Below are positions 9,252 through 17,604 of a stretch of DNA of 64,000 bases, piece after piece. Below the pieces are notes generated by a model. It worked only from the letters and a program-made list of their open reading frames with translations, had not been told where the DNA came from and made no database searches. How positions within the stretch are numbered: the first letter of the stretch is position 1; each line of letters starts with the position of its first letter. Position numbers and translations under genes: made by a program. The stretch comes from Pseudonocardia parietis. GTDB lineage: Bacteria; Actinomycetota; Actinomycetes; Mycobacteriales; Pseudonocardiaceae. The stretch spans positions 2,108,001 through 2,172,000 of the forward strand of contig NZ_JAGINU010000001.1 of NCBI RefSeq assembly GCF_017876315.1. The letters run 5' to 3'.

Positions 9252-9323
9252 TGGGGTATGGTGTAATTGGCAGCACGACTGATTCTGGTTCAGTTAGTCT
9301 AGGTTCGAGTCCTGGTACCCCAG
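9252..9323 (+). tRNA. tRNA-Gln (anticodon CTG)
   Basis: 72-nt cloverleaf. The acceptor arm is TGGGGTA (9252-9258) with TACCCCA (9316-9322), discriminator G. The anticodon loop TTCTGGT is closed by ACTGA/TCAGT and reads CAG codons. The T-arm loop is TTCGAGT. CCA is not encoded (GCG follows). Confidence 0.95.
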
Positions 9324-9390
9324 CGGAAATCGACCCCGAATCATCCAGGTTCGCGGAATCCGGTTTCTGACATCCGAATCATCTCGTCTC

Positions 9391-9463
9391 GGCCCCGTCG
9401 TCTAGCGGCCTAGGACGCCGCCCTCTCAAGGCGGTAGCGCGGGTTCAAATCCCGTCGGGGCTA
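9391..9463 (+). tRNA. tRNA-Glu (anticodon CTC), copy 1
   Basis: 73-nt cloverleaf. Acceptor GGCCCCG/CGGGGCT has a G-T first pair. The anticodon stem CCGCC/GGCGG holds loop CTCTCAA, reading GAG. CCA is encoded immediately after (9464-9466). The body is identical to copy 2 downstream except in the acceptor stem. Confidence 0.95.
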
Positions 9464-9534
9464 CCACGCGAGATGTATGTCGCGTTCGGATCGCGGTCAC
9501 GTGATCCGACTCAGAGATGAATATCGATGTCCTC

Positions 9535-9607
9535 GGTCCCGTCGTCTAGCGGCCTAGGACGCCGCCCTCTCAAGGCGGTAGCGCGGGTTCAAATCCCGTC
9601 GGGACTA
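9535..9607 (+). tRNA. tRNA-Glu (anticodon CTC), copy 2
   Basis: Second 73-nt tRNA-Glu, with the same D-arm, anticodon arm and T-arm as copy 1 but acceptor GGTCCCG/CGGGACT. Here CCA is not encoded (CAA follows). Tandem duplication with compensatory acceptor-stem change, so the stem still pairs. Starts 144 bp after copy 1. Confidence 0.95.
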
Positions 9608-9609
9608 CA

Positions 9610-9652
9610 ACACGAAGGCCCTCGCTCTCCGGAGCGGGGGCCTTCGTCGTGT
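9610..9652 (+). terminator. terminator hairpin after the tRNA cluster
   Basis: A long inverted repeat directly after the last tRNA: ACACGAAGGCCC pairs, with one 2-nt bulge, with GGGCCTTCGTCGTGT. It is the strongest hairpin around the tRNA genes and is well placed to end the transcript. Confidence 0.75.
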
Positions 9653-10561
9653 TCGGGGTGCGGTTCCGCCCGGCGCCGGCTGAATGACCTGGTGAACGGA
9701 TGATCACCACTCTGGTGTCGTCGCGTGAGCTCGGAGCCGGCGACGGCTCGGTCGAGCACTGCGCTCGACCGGGCAGGAAACGTTGCCGGGGCGCCCGTTG
9801 CGACGACCCCGGCACCTCGCACCCGGCGCGGGGAGCTCGCACGCTGCAGCCGATGCGAGGTCCCCGGCGGGTCCGCGACGTCCTGGGTGACGGGTGACGG
9901 GTGCGAGGCCCCGCCCCTCGACCAGTCGACTGTCCCTCCGCGGCTCCTCGCACCCCGAGTGAGGACCTCGCAGGGACTGCAGCGCGACTGCAGCGGGTGC
10001 GAGGTCTCCCGATGGTGTGCGACGTCCCAGCCCGAGGGTGCGTGGTCCTGAGTCCGGTACGGCGCGTCGGTCGGCGGCGTGGCCCGGCCGGAGCCGGTCA
10101 CGCATCGGCGCGTCCGTCGGTTGTGGGACCGATCACCCCGGTGATCAGGGAGTGGTGATGGATCGGTGCCAGATTCGGCACCGATCCTCCACGACTCCTC
10201 GATCATGGCGGCGATCCTGGTTCGCCCCGGAACGACGACCGCCCGGGTCGAGCGGGATCCGTGTCCAGGGCTGGTTCGGGGACCGAACGGCGCGGCTTGG
10301 TCACGCCGACCTCCGCTGTAGCGGATCGCAGCAAGGCGATGGTCATCGACGCGTCGATCCTGTGCGCCTCCCCGTACCGCGCACGACCGCCGTCCGCCCA
10401 GGTGCAGCGTCGGTCGCCGGCGCGGCGAGGAGGTGTCCGCCGGCACGACAGGCTCCACCGCAGGTCGCGCACCGGGCGTCGTCCGGCCGACCCCGACCCG
10501 GCCGACGAGCGGTACGGCTGTTGCGCAAGGGCTGGACCGGGCCGAGGCGTGAACGAGGCGC
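9653..10561. other. ~900-bp region without a convincing gene
   Basis: Between the tRNA terminator and the end of the Hsp70-like gene. Several frames are open on both strands, but none has a recognisable domain, a good start with ribosome site, or the expected third-position GC pattern. The left half (9815-10004) carries an inverted/direct repeat cluster annotated separately; the right half has no structure I can name. Confidence 0.6.
9815..10004. repeat. cluster of 10-bp inverted repeats (CCTCGCACCC / GGGTGCGAGG)
   Basis: Four arms are seen: CCTCGCACCC at 9815-9824 and 9946-9955, GGGTGCGAGG at 9899-9908 and 9995-10004, plus a partial GATGCGAGG at 9852-9860. The segments 9815-9880 and 9946-10025 also align as diverged direct copies, both carrying CTGCAG and ending near GCGACGTCC. 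The arms are spaced ~46-59 nt, similar in scale to the 56-nt repeats at 16-18 kb but with a different sequence. Confidence 0.6.
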
Positions 10562-12448
10562 CTACTCCACGGGTTGGATGGAGGGGTTAGACGGATCCGG
10601 CGGCGGCGTGGTGCTCGACGATGTCGGCGGCGGGTCGCTCGACGATGTCGGCGGCGGCTTGCTCGACGATGTCGGCGGTGGATCCTCCGGCGTCGTCACC
10701 GGCGGCGGTGGCGGCGGAGGTGGCAGAGGCACGTCCTCGGACGTCGTCCGCGGCGCGGTGGTCCGTTCCCGGGTCGGCTCCGGCTCCTGCCGGACGGGGG
10801 TCTCTTCCTCCGTCGTGATCGGCGCCGCCTCGGTGGTCGTCGGCATCGCCGGCAGCTCGGGTGTGGCGTTGCTGACGTTGCGGTCCTGGGGCCAGAAGAA
10901 GACGGCGCTCAGCACGGCCAGCGCCGCGACGACGCCACCGGCACCGATCAGCAACGCGGGCGACCGGCGGGGGCCGGACGGCTCGGGGGCGACGGTCGTC
11001 TCCCCGTCGTAGGTCTCGGCGTAGCCGCCGTACACCGCGGTACCCGGGTCCGCGCCCGGGTGCCCGCCGTAGGGGGGCGGGACGATCGGGATGCGGTCGG
11101 TCGGCGGATCGGCGTCCGCGCCGTCCAGGTAGGCCGTCTGCGGGCCGTGGAACGCCGTGGGCGGGGCATCGGCCGCCATCCGCTCGGTCATCGGCGGGCC
11201 GTTCTCCCACGGCAGCGGGCCGGGATCGGCGGCGAGCGCGGACGTGGCGGGCGCGGACGACCCGGTCGCACCGAGGACGGCCGCACCGGCCGCACCGGCC
11301 CCACCGGGCGGGAACCCGGCGCCGGCCGGCGCCGCCGTCACCGGGTCGACCGGGCCGAGCGCGAGCACGGCACCCTTGCCGATGGCGTTCTTCGGGTCGG
11401 CGTCCACCTGGATCGGGCGGCCGAGCTCGGAGGACACCAGCTGCGCCACCAGCGGCACCCGGGACGAGCCGCCGACCAGCAGCACCACCGACGGCCCGGA
11501 CGCGGCCAGCCCTGCGGAGGCGATCGCCCGCTGCAGCGCCTCGACCGACTCCTCGAGCCGGGGCCGGATGCGGTCCTCGAGGTCGCTGCGGTGCAGCCGC
11601 ACGGTCGTCCGCACCTCGCCCAGCCACACCGGGATGGAGACCTCGGTGTCGGCGGAGAGCGCCTCCTTGGCCTCCCGGCAGTCGCGCCGCAGCCGGGCCA
11701 TCTGGGTGAGGACGTCCGGGTCGGCCTCGTCGAGCGCCTCGAACGCCTGTGGCACCGCGTCCCGCACGTGGTCGACGACCGCCTGGTCGAAGTCGGCGCC
11801 GCCGAGCTGCTCGAGGCCCTCGGGCCTGCCGAGCAGGGTGAACAGCGTCCCGCCCACGACCGTGCCGCCGGTGTCGGTGGTCCCGGCGGCCTCCTTGCGC
11901 ACGACGGCCGCGTCGAACGTCCCGCCGCCCAGGTCGTAGACGGCGACGGTCGCGCCGGCCTCGACCCGTTCGTTCGTGGCGTAGTGCAGCGCCGCGGCCT
12001 GCGGCTCGGTGAGGAACGTGACCGACAGCGCGCGATCGGCGAGCGCGCCGGCGAACAGGTCGCGCTTGTGCGAGCCCCAGGACGCGGGGTGGCTGACCGC
12101 CACCCGCTCCGGCGGCCCGCCCTCGGTCCGCGAGACGACCTCCACGACGTGCTCGGTCAGCAGCGCAGACAGCTGCTCGGCGGTGAACGCGTGCTCGCCC
12201 AGCGGGATCGGGGTGGGGTCACCGATCCGGCGCTTGAACTCGCGTGCAACCCGGTCGGGTTCGGTCAGCGCACGGCGTTCGGCGGCCTCGCCGAACAGCA
12301 GCGAGCCGTCGGCGGCGACGTACACGACGGACGGGATGTCCACCGACCGGTCACCGAGAGTGATCATCTCGGGGCCGGGGGTGCCGGGGCGGATGACCGC
12401 GGCCGCCGTCCTGGTCGTGCCGACGTCGATGCCCAGCAGGTAGCCCAT
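10562..12448 (-). CDS. membrane-anchored Hsp70 (DnaK-like) protein
   Basis: 628 residues from the ATG at 12448 (MGYLLGIDVGTT); frames open further upstream lack homology. Residues 1-370 are an Hsp70 nucleotide-binding domain with phosphate-1 motif GIDVGTT, phosphate-2 YDLGGGTFDA (172-179) and adenosine motif LLVGGSSRVP. The substrate-binding domain of DnaK is absent. Instead there is a ~120-residue Ala/Gly/Pro linker, one transmembrane helix (~496-519) and a ~110-residue Thr/Pro-rich tail with three PPPTSSS repeats, probably outside the cell. Such proteins occur widely in actinobacteria with unknown function; a role in envelope sensing is a guess. Confidence 0.85.
   Translation of the reverse strand: MGYLLGIDVGTTRTAAAVIRPGTPGPEMITLGDRSVDIPSVVYVAADGSLLFGEAAERRALTEPDRVAREFKRRIGDPTPIPLGEHAFTAEQLSALLTEHVVEVVSRTEGGPPERVAVSHPASWGSHKRDLFAGALADRALSVTFLTEPQAAALHYATNERVEAGATVAVYDLGGGTFDAAVVRKEAAGTTDTGGTVVGGTLFTLLGRPEGLEQLGGADFDQAVVDHVRDAVPQAFEALDEADPDVLTQMARLRRDCREAKEALSADTEVSIPVWLGEVRTTVRLHRSDLEDRIRPRLEESVEALQRAIASAGLAASGPSVVLLVGGSSRVPLVAQLVSSELGRPIQVDADPKNAIGKGAVLALGPVDPVTAAPAGAGFPPGGAGAAGAAVLGATGSSAPATSALAADPGPLPWENGPPMTERMAADAPPTAFHGPQTAYLDGADADPPTDRIPIVPPPYGGHPGADPGTAVYGGYAETYDGETTVAPEPSGPRRSPALLIGAGGVVAALAVLSAVFFWPQDRNVSNATPELPAMPTTTEAAPITTEEETPVRQEPEPTRERTTAPRTTSEDVPLPPPPPPPPVTTPEDPPPTSSSKPPPTSSSDPPPTSSSTTPPPDPSNPSIQPVE
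10612..10684. repeat. three ~24-bp direct repeats inside the Hsp70-like gene
   Basis: CTCGACGATGTCGGCGG occurs three times about 24 bp apart near the 3' end of the gene and encodes the PPPTSSS repeats of its tail. Copy number may vary between strains; every change by a unit keeps the frame. Confidence 0.7.
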
Positions 12449-12533
12449 CGTCTCCCCGGAAATGCACTCCACGCCTGAAGAGTCCGGCCCGGTGCCGGAC
12501 CCCCTCACGGTAGTGGAGATCCGATCGGCGACC

Positions 12534-13238
12534 TCAGGCGAGGCGGTGCTGCAGGGCGTCGGCGGCGGCGAGCAGGTCGGCGGCCCACCGCACCCCTGGT
12601 CGTCGGCCGATCCGGTCCACCGGCCCGGACACCGACACGGCGGCGACGACCTGTCCGCCGTTGTCGCGCACCGGCGCGGAGACCGACGCGACGCCGGCCT
12701 CCCGCTCGGCGACGCTCTGCGCCCAGCCGCGGCGCCGGACGTCGATCAGGACGCGCTCGGAGTACGTGGCCTCGGCGAGGATCAACCGCTGGGTCTGCAC
12801 GTCGCACCAGGCGGCGAGCACCTTGGCGCCGGACCCGGCGGTCATCGGCAGCCGGGAGCCGACCGGCACGGTGTCCCGGAGCCCGGACGGCGGCTCGGCG
12901 TGTGCGATGCAGACCCGGTGCACGCCGTCGCGCCGGTACAGCTGGACGCTCTCGCCGGTGATGTCCCGCAGCCGGGGCAGGACGGCGGTCGCGGCGTCGA
13001 GCAACGGGTCCGAACGCCCGCCGGCCAGCTGGCTCAGCGTCGGCCCGGGGTGCCAGCGGCCGTCGGGCGTACGCAGGAGCATGCCGTGTGCCTCGAGCCC
13101 CACCGCGAGCCGGTGTGCCGTCGCGCGGGGCAGGCCCGTGCGCTCGCAGAGTTCGGCCAGCCCACAGGGGCCCTCGGCCGTCGCCCGGAGAACCCCCACC
13201 GCCTTGTCGAGCACGCCGATCCCGCTAGACTGTCCCAC
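12534..13238 (-). CDS. ndgR: IclR-family regulator of leucine genes (NdgR/LtbR type)
   Basis: 234 residues: an N-terminal winged helix-turn-helix (SSGIGVLDKAVGVLRA, then LAELCERTGLPRATAHRLAV) and a C-terminal IclR effector domain from about residue 75. In actinobacteria the IclR gene divergent to leuCD is NdgR/LtbR, which controls leucine and other amino-acid genes. Here it is divergent from leuC with a 73-bp gap containing an imperfect palindrome. Identification rests on family and position; the effector ligand is not visible from sequence. Confidence 0.88.
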   Translation of the reverse strand: MGQSSGIGVLDKAVGVLRATAEGPCGLAELCERTGLPRATAHRLAVGLEAHGMLLRTPDGRWHPGPTLSQLAGGRSDPLLDAATAVLPRLRDITGESVQLYRRDGVHRVCIAHAEPPSGLRDTVPVGSRLPMTAGSGAKVLAAWCDVQTQRLILAEATYSERVLIDVRRRGWAQSVAEREAGVASVSAPVRDNGGQVVAAVSVSGPVDRIGRRPGVRWAADLLAAADALQHRLA

Positions 13239-13250
13239 GTTCCGATACTA

Positions 13251-13271
13251 ACTTTCCACGATCTGGGAAGT
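13251..13271. promoter_or_regulatory. candidate IclR operator between the regulator and leuC
   Basis: Imperfect inverted repeat ACTTTCC (13251-13257) and GGGAAGT (13265-13271), six of seven pairs, 7-nt spacer. It lies in the short divergent gap, in a locally AT-richer stretch, where NdgR-type regulators bind in relatives. Not proven. Confidence 0.45.
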
Positions 13272-13311
13272 CCACCACCACGTCTGCGATCCGCGAGAAG
13301 GGGAGGCGAGC

Positions 13312-14742
13312 GTGAGCACCGGTACCGCGCACCCACGCACGCTGGCCGAGAAGGTCTGGGACCGGCACCTCGTCCGGAAGGGCGAGGGCGACGAGCCCGA
13401 CCTGCTCTACATCGACCTGCACCTGGTGCACGAGGTCACCAGCCCGCAGGCGTTCGACGGGCTCCGGCTCGCCGGCCGCGAGGTCCGCCGCCCGGACCTG
13501 ACCCTCGCCACCGAGGACCACAACGTCCCGACGCTCGACGTCCTCGCCCCGATCGCCGACGAGGTCTCCCGTACCCAGGTCGAGACGCTGCGGCGCAACT
13601 GCGAGGAGTTCGGCGTCCGGCTGTACCCGATGAACGACCCCGAGCAGGGGATCGTGCACGTCGTCGGGCCGCAGCTGGGACTGACCCAGCCGGGCACCAC
13701 CGTCGTCTGCGGCGACTCGCACACATCCACGCACGGTGCGTTCGGCGCGATGGCCTTCGGCATCGGCACCTCCGAGGTCGAGCACGTGCTGGCCACGCAG
13801 ACGCTGCCGCTCAAGCCGTTCAAAACCATGGCGATCAACGTGACGTCGAAGGACGGCACGCTCCGTCCGGGCGTCACCAGCAAGGACGTCATCCTCGCGG
13901 TGATCGCGAAGATCGGTACCGGCGGCGGGCAGGGCCACGTGCTGGAGTACCGGGGCAACGTCATCGAGAACCTCTCGATGGAGGCTCGGATGACGGTCTG
14001 CAACATGTCGATCGAGGCAGGCGCCCGGGCCGGGATGATCGCTCCCGACGCGACGACGTTCGCCTACCTCGAGGGGCGCGACCACGCGCCGTCCGGTGCG
14101 GACTGGGACGCCGCCGTCGAGGACTGGAAGAGCCTGCGCACCGACGAGGGCGCCGAGTTCGACCGGGTCGTCGACATCGACGCCGACGAGCTGACCCCCT
14201 TCGTCACCTGGGGCACCAACCCGGGTCAGGGCCTTCCGCTGAGCGAATCGGTCCCGGACCCCTCGGCCATCGCCGACGAGGCCGCGCGCGCCTCGGTCGA
14301 GAAGTCCCTGGCCTACATGGGCCTGACCGCCGGGACCCCGCTGCGTGACGTCGCGGTGGACGCCGTGTTCGTCGGTTCCTGCACCAACGGCCGGATCGAG
14401 GACCTGCGCTCGGTCGCGAAGGTGCTGGACGGCCGGACGATCGCCGACGGCGTCCGGATGCTGGTCGTGCCCGGTTCGATGCGGGTGCGGTTCCAGGCCG
14501 AGGACGAGGGTCTGGACAAGATCTTCAGCGGCGCCGGTGCGGAGTGGCGCTCGGCCGGGTGCTCGATGTGTCTGGGCATGAACCCCGACCAGCTCGCCCC
14601 GGGGGAACGCTGCGCGTCGACCTCGAACCGCAACTTCGAAGGACGGCAGGGCAAGGGCGGTCGCACCCACCTGGTGTCACCGCTGGTCGCCGCCGCCACC
14701 GCCGTCCGTGGCACCCTCTCGAGCCCGGAGGACCTGGACTGA
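13312..14742 (+). CDS. leuC: 3-isopropylmalate dehydratase large subunit
   Basis: 476 residues, aconitase family. With LeuD it interconverts 2- and 3-isopropylmalate. The [4Fe-4S] ligands are visible as C357 ([12 protein letters not shown]) and C417/C420 ([10 protein letters not shown]). The substrate motif [12 protein letters not shown] is present. It starts at GTG 9 bp after GGGGAGG and overlaps leuD by one base (TGATG), so the two subunits are coupled. Likely controlled by the divergent IclR regulator. Confidence 0.96.
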   Translation: MSTGTAHPRTLAEKVWDRHLVRKGEGDEPDLLYIDLHLVHEVTSPQAFDGLRLAGREVRRPDLTLATEDHNVPTLDVLAPIADEVSRTQVETLRRNCEEFGVRLYPMNDPEQGIVHVVGPQLGLTQPGTTVVCGDSHTSTHGAFGAMAFGIGTSEVEHVLATQTLPLKPFKTMAINVTSKDGTLRPGVTSKDVILAVIAKIGTGGGQGHVLEYRGNVIENLSMEARMTVCNMSIEAGARAGMIAPDATTFAYLEGRDHAPSGADWDAAVEDWKSLRTDEGAEFDRVVDIDADELTPFVTWGTNPGQGLPLSESVPDPSAIADEAARASVEKSLAYMGLTAGTPLRDVAVDAVFVGSCTNGRIEDLRSVAKVLDGRTIADGVRMLVVPGSMRVRFQAEDEGLDKIFSGAGAEWRSAGCSMCLGMNPDQLAPGERCASTSNRNFEGRQGKGGRTHLVSPLVAAATAVRGTLSSPEDLD

Positions 14743-15332
14743 TGGACAAGTTCGAGACCCACACCGGGATCGGCGTGCCGCTGCGCTGGTCCAACGTGGA
14801 CACCGACCAGATCATCCCCGCCGTCTACCTCAAGCGGGTCACCCGGACCGGCTTCGAGGACGGCCTGTTCTCGGCCTGGCGCCAGGACCCGTCGTTCGTG
14901 CTGAACAACGAGCCGTACGACCGCGGGTCGGTGCTGGTCGCCGGCCCGGACTTCGGCACCGGGTCGTCCCGCGAGCACGCCGTCTGGGCGCTGATGGACT
15001 ACGGCTTCCGGGTCGTGATCTCGGCTCGGTTCGCCGACATCTTCCGCGGCAACTCGGCCAAGGCCGGCCTGGTGGCCGCGGAGGTCGAGCAGCCGGACGT
15101 CGAGCTGATCTGGAAGAAGCTCGAGAACGAGCCCGGCACCCGGGTGACCGTCGACCTCGCGGAGAAGACGATCCAGGTCGGTGACCTGACCGTGTCGTTC
15201 CAGATCGACGACTACGCCCGGTGGCGACTGCTGGAGGGGCTCGACGACATCGGGCTGACCCTGCGGCACGAGGGCGCGATCACCGCTTTCGAGGGAACCC
15301 GGCCGGGACGGATGCCGCGCACCCTCACCTGA
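14742..15332 (+). CDS. leuD: 3-isopropylmalate dehydratase small subunit
   Basis: 196 residues, the swivel domain of isopropylmalate isomerase. Landmarks: [15 protein letters not shown] at the N-terminus and [17 protein letters not shown] in the middle, the loop that contributes to the active site of LeuC. Length is normal. Coupled to leuC by start/stop overlap, followed by a hairpin that likely ends the operon. Confidence 0.96.
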   Translation: MDKFETHTGIGVPLRWSNVDTDQIIPAVYLKRVTRTGFEDGLFSAWRQDPSFVLNNEPYDRGSVLVAGPDFGTGSSREHAVWALMDYGFRVVISARFADIFRGNSAKAGLVAAEVEQPDVELIWKKLENEPGTRVTVDLAEKTIQVGDLTVSFQIDDYARWRLLEGLDDIGLTLRHEGAITAFEGTRPGRMPRTLT

Positions 15333-15345
15333 GGTCGCGACGGGC

Positions 15346-15377
15346 GGTCGCACCCTCCCCGACGGGTGGGTGCGACC
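15346..15377 (+). terminator. hairpin after leuD
   Basis: Perfect 10-bp stem GGTCGCACCC (15346-15355) with GGGTGCGACC (15368-15377), 12-nt loop, 13 bp after the leuD stop. No T-run. Confidence 0.65.
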
Positions 15378-15470
15378 ACCCGGATGGACCTGTCCGACCG
15401 GGCAGGATGCGATCTGGACTCGCGGCGGGATCTGGTGCGGGGCATGGCCACAGCCTTACCGTTCGTGACC

Positions 15471-16106
15471 ATGAACAAGGCTCAGCTCGTCGATGCGCTG
15501 ACCGCCCGACTCGGCGATCGCCGCTCCGCTGCCGCTGCCGTGGACGCGATGGTCGAGGTGATCGTGGACACCGTCGGCTCGGGTGGCTCGGTCACCCTGA
15601 CCGGGTTCGGGGTGTTCGAGCCGCGCCAGCGCGCGCCGCGCACCGCCCGGAACCCGCGGACCGGGGAGACCGTGCCCGTCGGCGAGACGGTCGTGCCGTC
15701 GTTCCGGCCGGGGGCCGCGTTCAAGGAGCGGGTCGCCGCCAGCGAGGCCGCCGCGGCCGGGGCGACGAGTGCGCCTCGCCGGAGCCCGCGTGACTCCGCG
15801 GCCGACACCTCCTCGGACGGGTCGGCCGAGGCCGGCCGGGCGTCGGGGCGCACGGCCAAGCGTGCCGCTGGAAGCCGGACCGCCGGCGCTGCGAAGTCGG
15901 CGGGCGCGGGGAAAACCGCCGACGCCGGGAAGTCGGCGAGTGCCGGGAAGTCGGCGAGTGCTGGGAAATCGGCCGGCTCGAAGGACGGCCGTACGACGGC
16001 CACGAAGAAGGCCGTCCCGCCGGACACGAATGCCGCCGACGCTGCCGAGGCCCCGGCGAAGAAGAGATCCGCCCCGCGGAAGAAGGCGACCGCCGCCGAG
16101 AAGTAG
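15471..16106 (+). CDS. hupB: HU-type nucleoid protein with Lys/Ala-rich tail
   Basis: 211 residues. Residues 1-90 are the HU/IHF fold ([52 protein letters not shown]), including the DNA-binding arm with the intercalating Pro in NPRT. Residues ~105-211 form a low-complexity Ala/Ser/Lys tail with several AGKSA-type repeats, as in mycobacterial HupB (HLP), where the tail binds DNA and is modified. Same position after leuD as in mycobacteria. Single gene with its own promoter, inferred. Confidence 0.92.
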   Translation: MNKAQLVDALTARLGDRRSAAAAVDAMVEVIVDTVGSGGSVTLTGFGVFEPRQRAPRTARNPRTGETVPVGETVVPSFRPGAAFKERVAASEAAAAGATSAPRRSPRDSAADTSSDGSAEAGRASGRTAKRAAGSRTAGAAKSAGAGKTADAGKSASAGKSASAGKSAGSKDGRTTATKKAVPPDTNAADAAEAPAKKRSAPRKKATAAEK

Positions 16107-16623
16107 CTCCGCGCTGCCCATACCCCCGCCCCGCCCCGCCCCGCCCCGTGCCACAGCCCCATGGCCCCGGGCCTCGGGGGCCACGCGTCTTCCGCCCGCC
16201 CCGCCCTCGGGTCTGCGAGGACTCGGGCCCGCGAGGGGCACAAGGGAGCAGTTCGATCATGCGGTGGTCGCGCTGAGGTGCCCCTCGTGAGCTCTGCATC
16301 TCCGGCCGGCGCCGCGAGGGGTACGTGTGCGTTGTTCGATCAAGTGCCGGATGCGCTGGTGTGCCCCTCGCGGGGGCCGCCGCTGCGCGGCATGTGTTCA
16401 CGGCGGGCCCCGAGCTCCCGCCCCGGCTCGGGCCTGTGGATGCCACGGGTCTCCCGCCCGTCCCGCCGCGCCCTGGGTCCCGGTCCGCGCGGCCCCGCCT
16501 CGGTCCCTGGGTCCGTGAGGGGTACAGGGGAGTAGTTCGATCATGCGGTGGTCGCGCTGAGGTGCCCCTCGTGAGCTCTGCATCTCCGGCCGGCGCCGCG
16601 AGAGGTACGTGTGTGTCGTCCGA
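16107..16623. other. gene-free region holding repeat cluster A
   Basis: No believable gene between hupB and the end of the DUF559 gene. It starts with C-rich low-complexity DNA (CCCCGCC runs, 16125-16150) and then holds four copies of the 56-nt repeat inside a ~180-bp segment that is itself duplicated at a distance of 284 bp. Confidence 0.75.
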
Positions 16624-16654
16624 TCATGTGCTGGGTGCGTTGGTGTGGCCCTCG
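16232..16654 (-). repeat. repeat cluster A: four 56-nt units, minus orientation
   Basis: Units at 16232-16287, 16315-16370, 16516-16571 and 16599-16654, each exactly 56 nt. Ends are CGAGGGGYAC and GTGCCCCTCG (one A-C mismatch when paired), with a core containing CGATCATG (reverse of CATGATCG); the second unit has a variant core, CGATCAAG. Units 1-2 and 3-4 form pairs 83 bp apart. Read on the minus strand they match cluster B. The stop codon and last ten codons of the DUF559 gene lie in the fourth unit. Confidence 0.88.
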
Positions 16655-17604
16655 CGGAGTCCGCCGCTGCGCAGCATGTGTTCACGGCGGGCCCGCAGGT
16701 CGCGGATCGTTCGTACGGTGTGGTCCGGGGTCCGGTAGAGGCCGGCGGCGTCGATGCGGAGCGTGTGCCAGCCGAGTGCGGACGTCCGCCTGTCCCGGGC
16801 GCGGTCCAGTGCGTCGTCGTGGTCCTCGCTGTCGTACTCGACGGCGAGCAACGCCTCGGGATAGGCGAGGTCGAAGCGGGCCCAGGGAAAGTCGCGCCCG
16901 TCGAACAGCGGGAACTGCACCTGCGGAACGGGTAGCCCGGCCAGCACGAGGAGTAACCGCAGCCGGGTCTCCGGCGGTGACTCCGCGCGCGGATCGGCGA
17001 GTTCGACGATCCGCTCCAACCTGCGCACGCCCCGCGCCCGTGGACACGCCTCCTTCCAGGCGAGCAGCTCGCCGGGGTCGAACCCGGGGCTGGGCGAGAG
17101 CCTCCGGGAGATCGCGGACACGTCGCGGCTCACGATCGTCCCCGGCGGGAGCGCCACGAACGTCGGGCGTTCGCGGTCCCGCGCCGCGAGCGCGTCCACC
17201 GCGACGACCGCCTCGACCAGGTCGAGCCGGCGGCCGAGGGCCCATGCCGTGCGCAGCGGGGACGTCGCCCGGACGCCGTCGACGATCCCGGTGTGCGCGA
17301 GCGGGCCCTTGTGCGCGACGAGGCCGGGATGTGCCCGGACCCGTCCGGGGGCGACGATCTCCGCCGGCGCGTACCGGTCCCCGCAGGAAGCCCCGAGCAG
17401 CTCGGCCGCCGAGAACCCCGCCGCCGCGCCGCGTCCCTCGACGAACAGTGCCGCGGCCCGGGCACGCACCGACGGCGTGATCGGGACGGTCGCGTCGATG
17501 TAGATGTCCGGGAACAGCCGCCGAAACCGCGGCCCACGCAGGTGCCCCTTGGTGAGCAGACCGCGAGCGACGGCCTCGGACCCCCGGAACGGTTCGACAC
17601 CCAT
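16624..17604 (-). CDS. DUF559-type nuclease-fold protein with AbiEi-like N-terminus
   Basis: 326 residues from the ATG at 17604 (MGVEPFRGSEAVARGLLT); an open reading back to 17712 has no good start. The N-terminal ~80 residues look like the winged-helix/AbiEi-like segment of this actinobacterial family (HLRGPRFRRLFPDIYID). The C-terminal ~100 residues are DUF559, a Vsr/PD-(D/E)XK-like fold: PETRLRLLLVLAGLP, then FDLAYPEALLAVEYDSEDHD with the acidic and E-x-x-D catalytic candidates. The natural target is unknown. It stands alone between two inverted clusters of 56-nt repeats, and its last codons are encoded by repeat DNA. Confidence 0.75.
   Translation of the reverse strand: MGVEPFRGSEAVARGLLTKGHLRGPRFRRLFPDIYIDATVPITPSVRARAAALFVEGRGAAAGFSAAELLGASCGDRYAPAEIVAPGRVRAHPGLVAHKGPLAHTGIVDGVRATSPLRTAWALGRRLDLVEAVVAVDALAARDRERPTFVALPPGTIVSRDVSAISRRLSPSPGFDPGELLAWKEACPRARGVRRLERIVELADPRAESPPETRLRLLLVLAGLPVPQVQFPLFDGRDFPWARFDLAYPEALLAVEYDSEDHDDALDRARDRRTSALGWHTLRIDAAGLYRTPDHTVRTIRDLRARREHMLRSGGLREGHTNAPST

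Noticed and set aside
9589..10458. A 289-codon minus-strand gene
   Set aside because: It would run through tRNA-Glu copy 2, its terminator and the inverted-repeat cluster; composition is that of non-coding GC-rich DNA.
9252..10561. A genomic island integrated at the tRNA genes
   Set aside because: No integrase, no direct repeat of a tRNA 3' end, and the surrounding gene order is the conserved housekeeping one.
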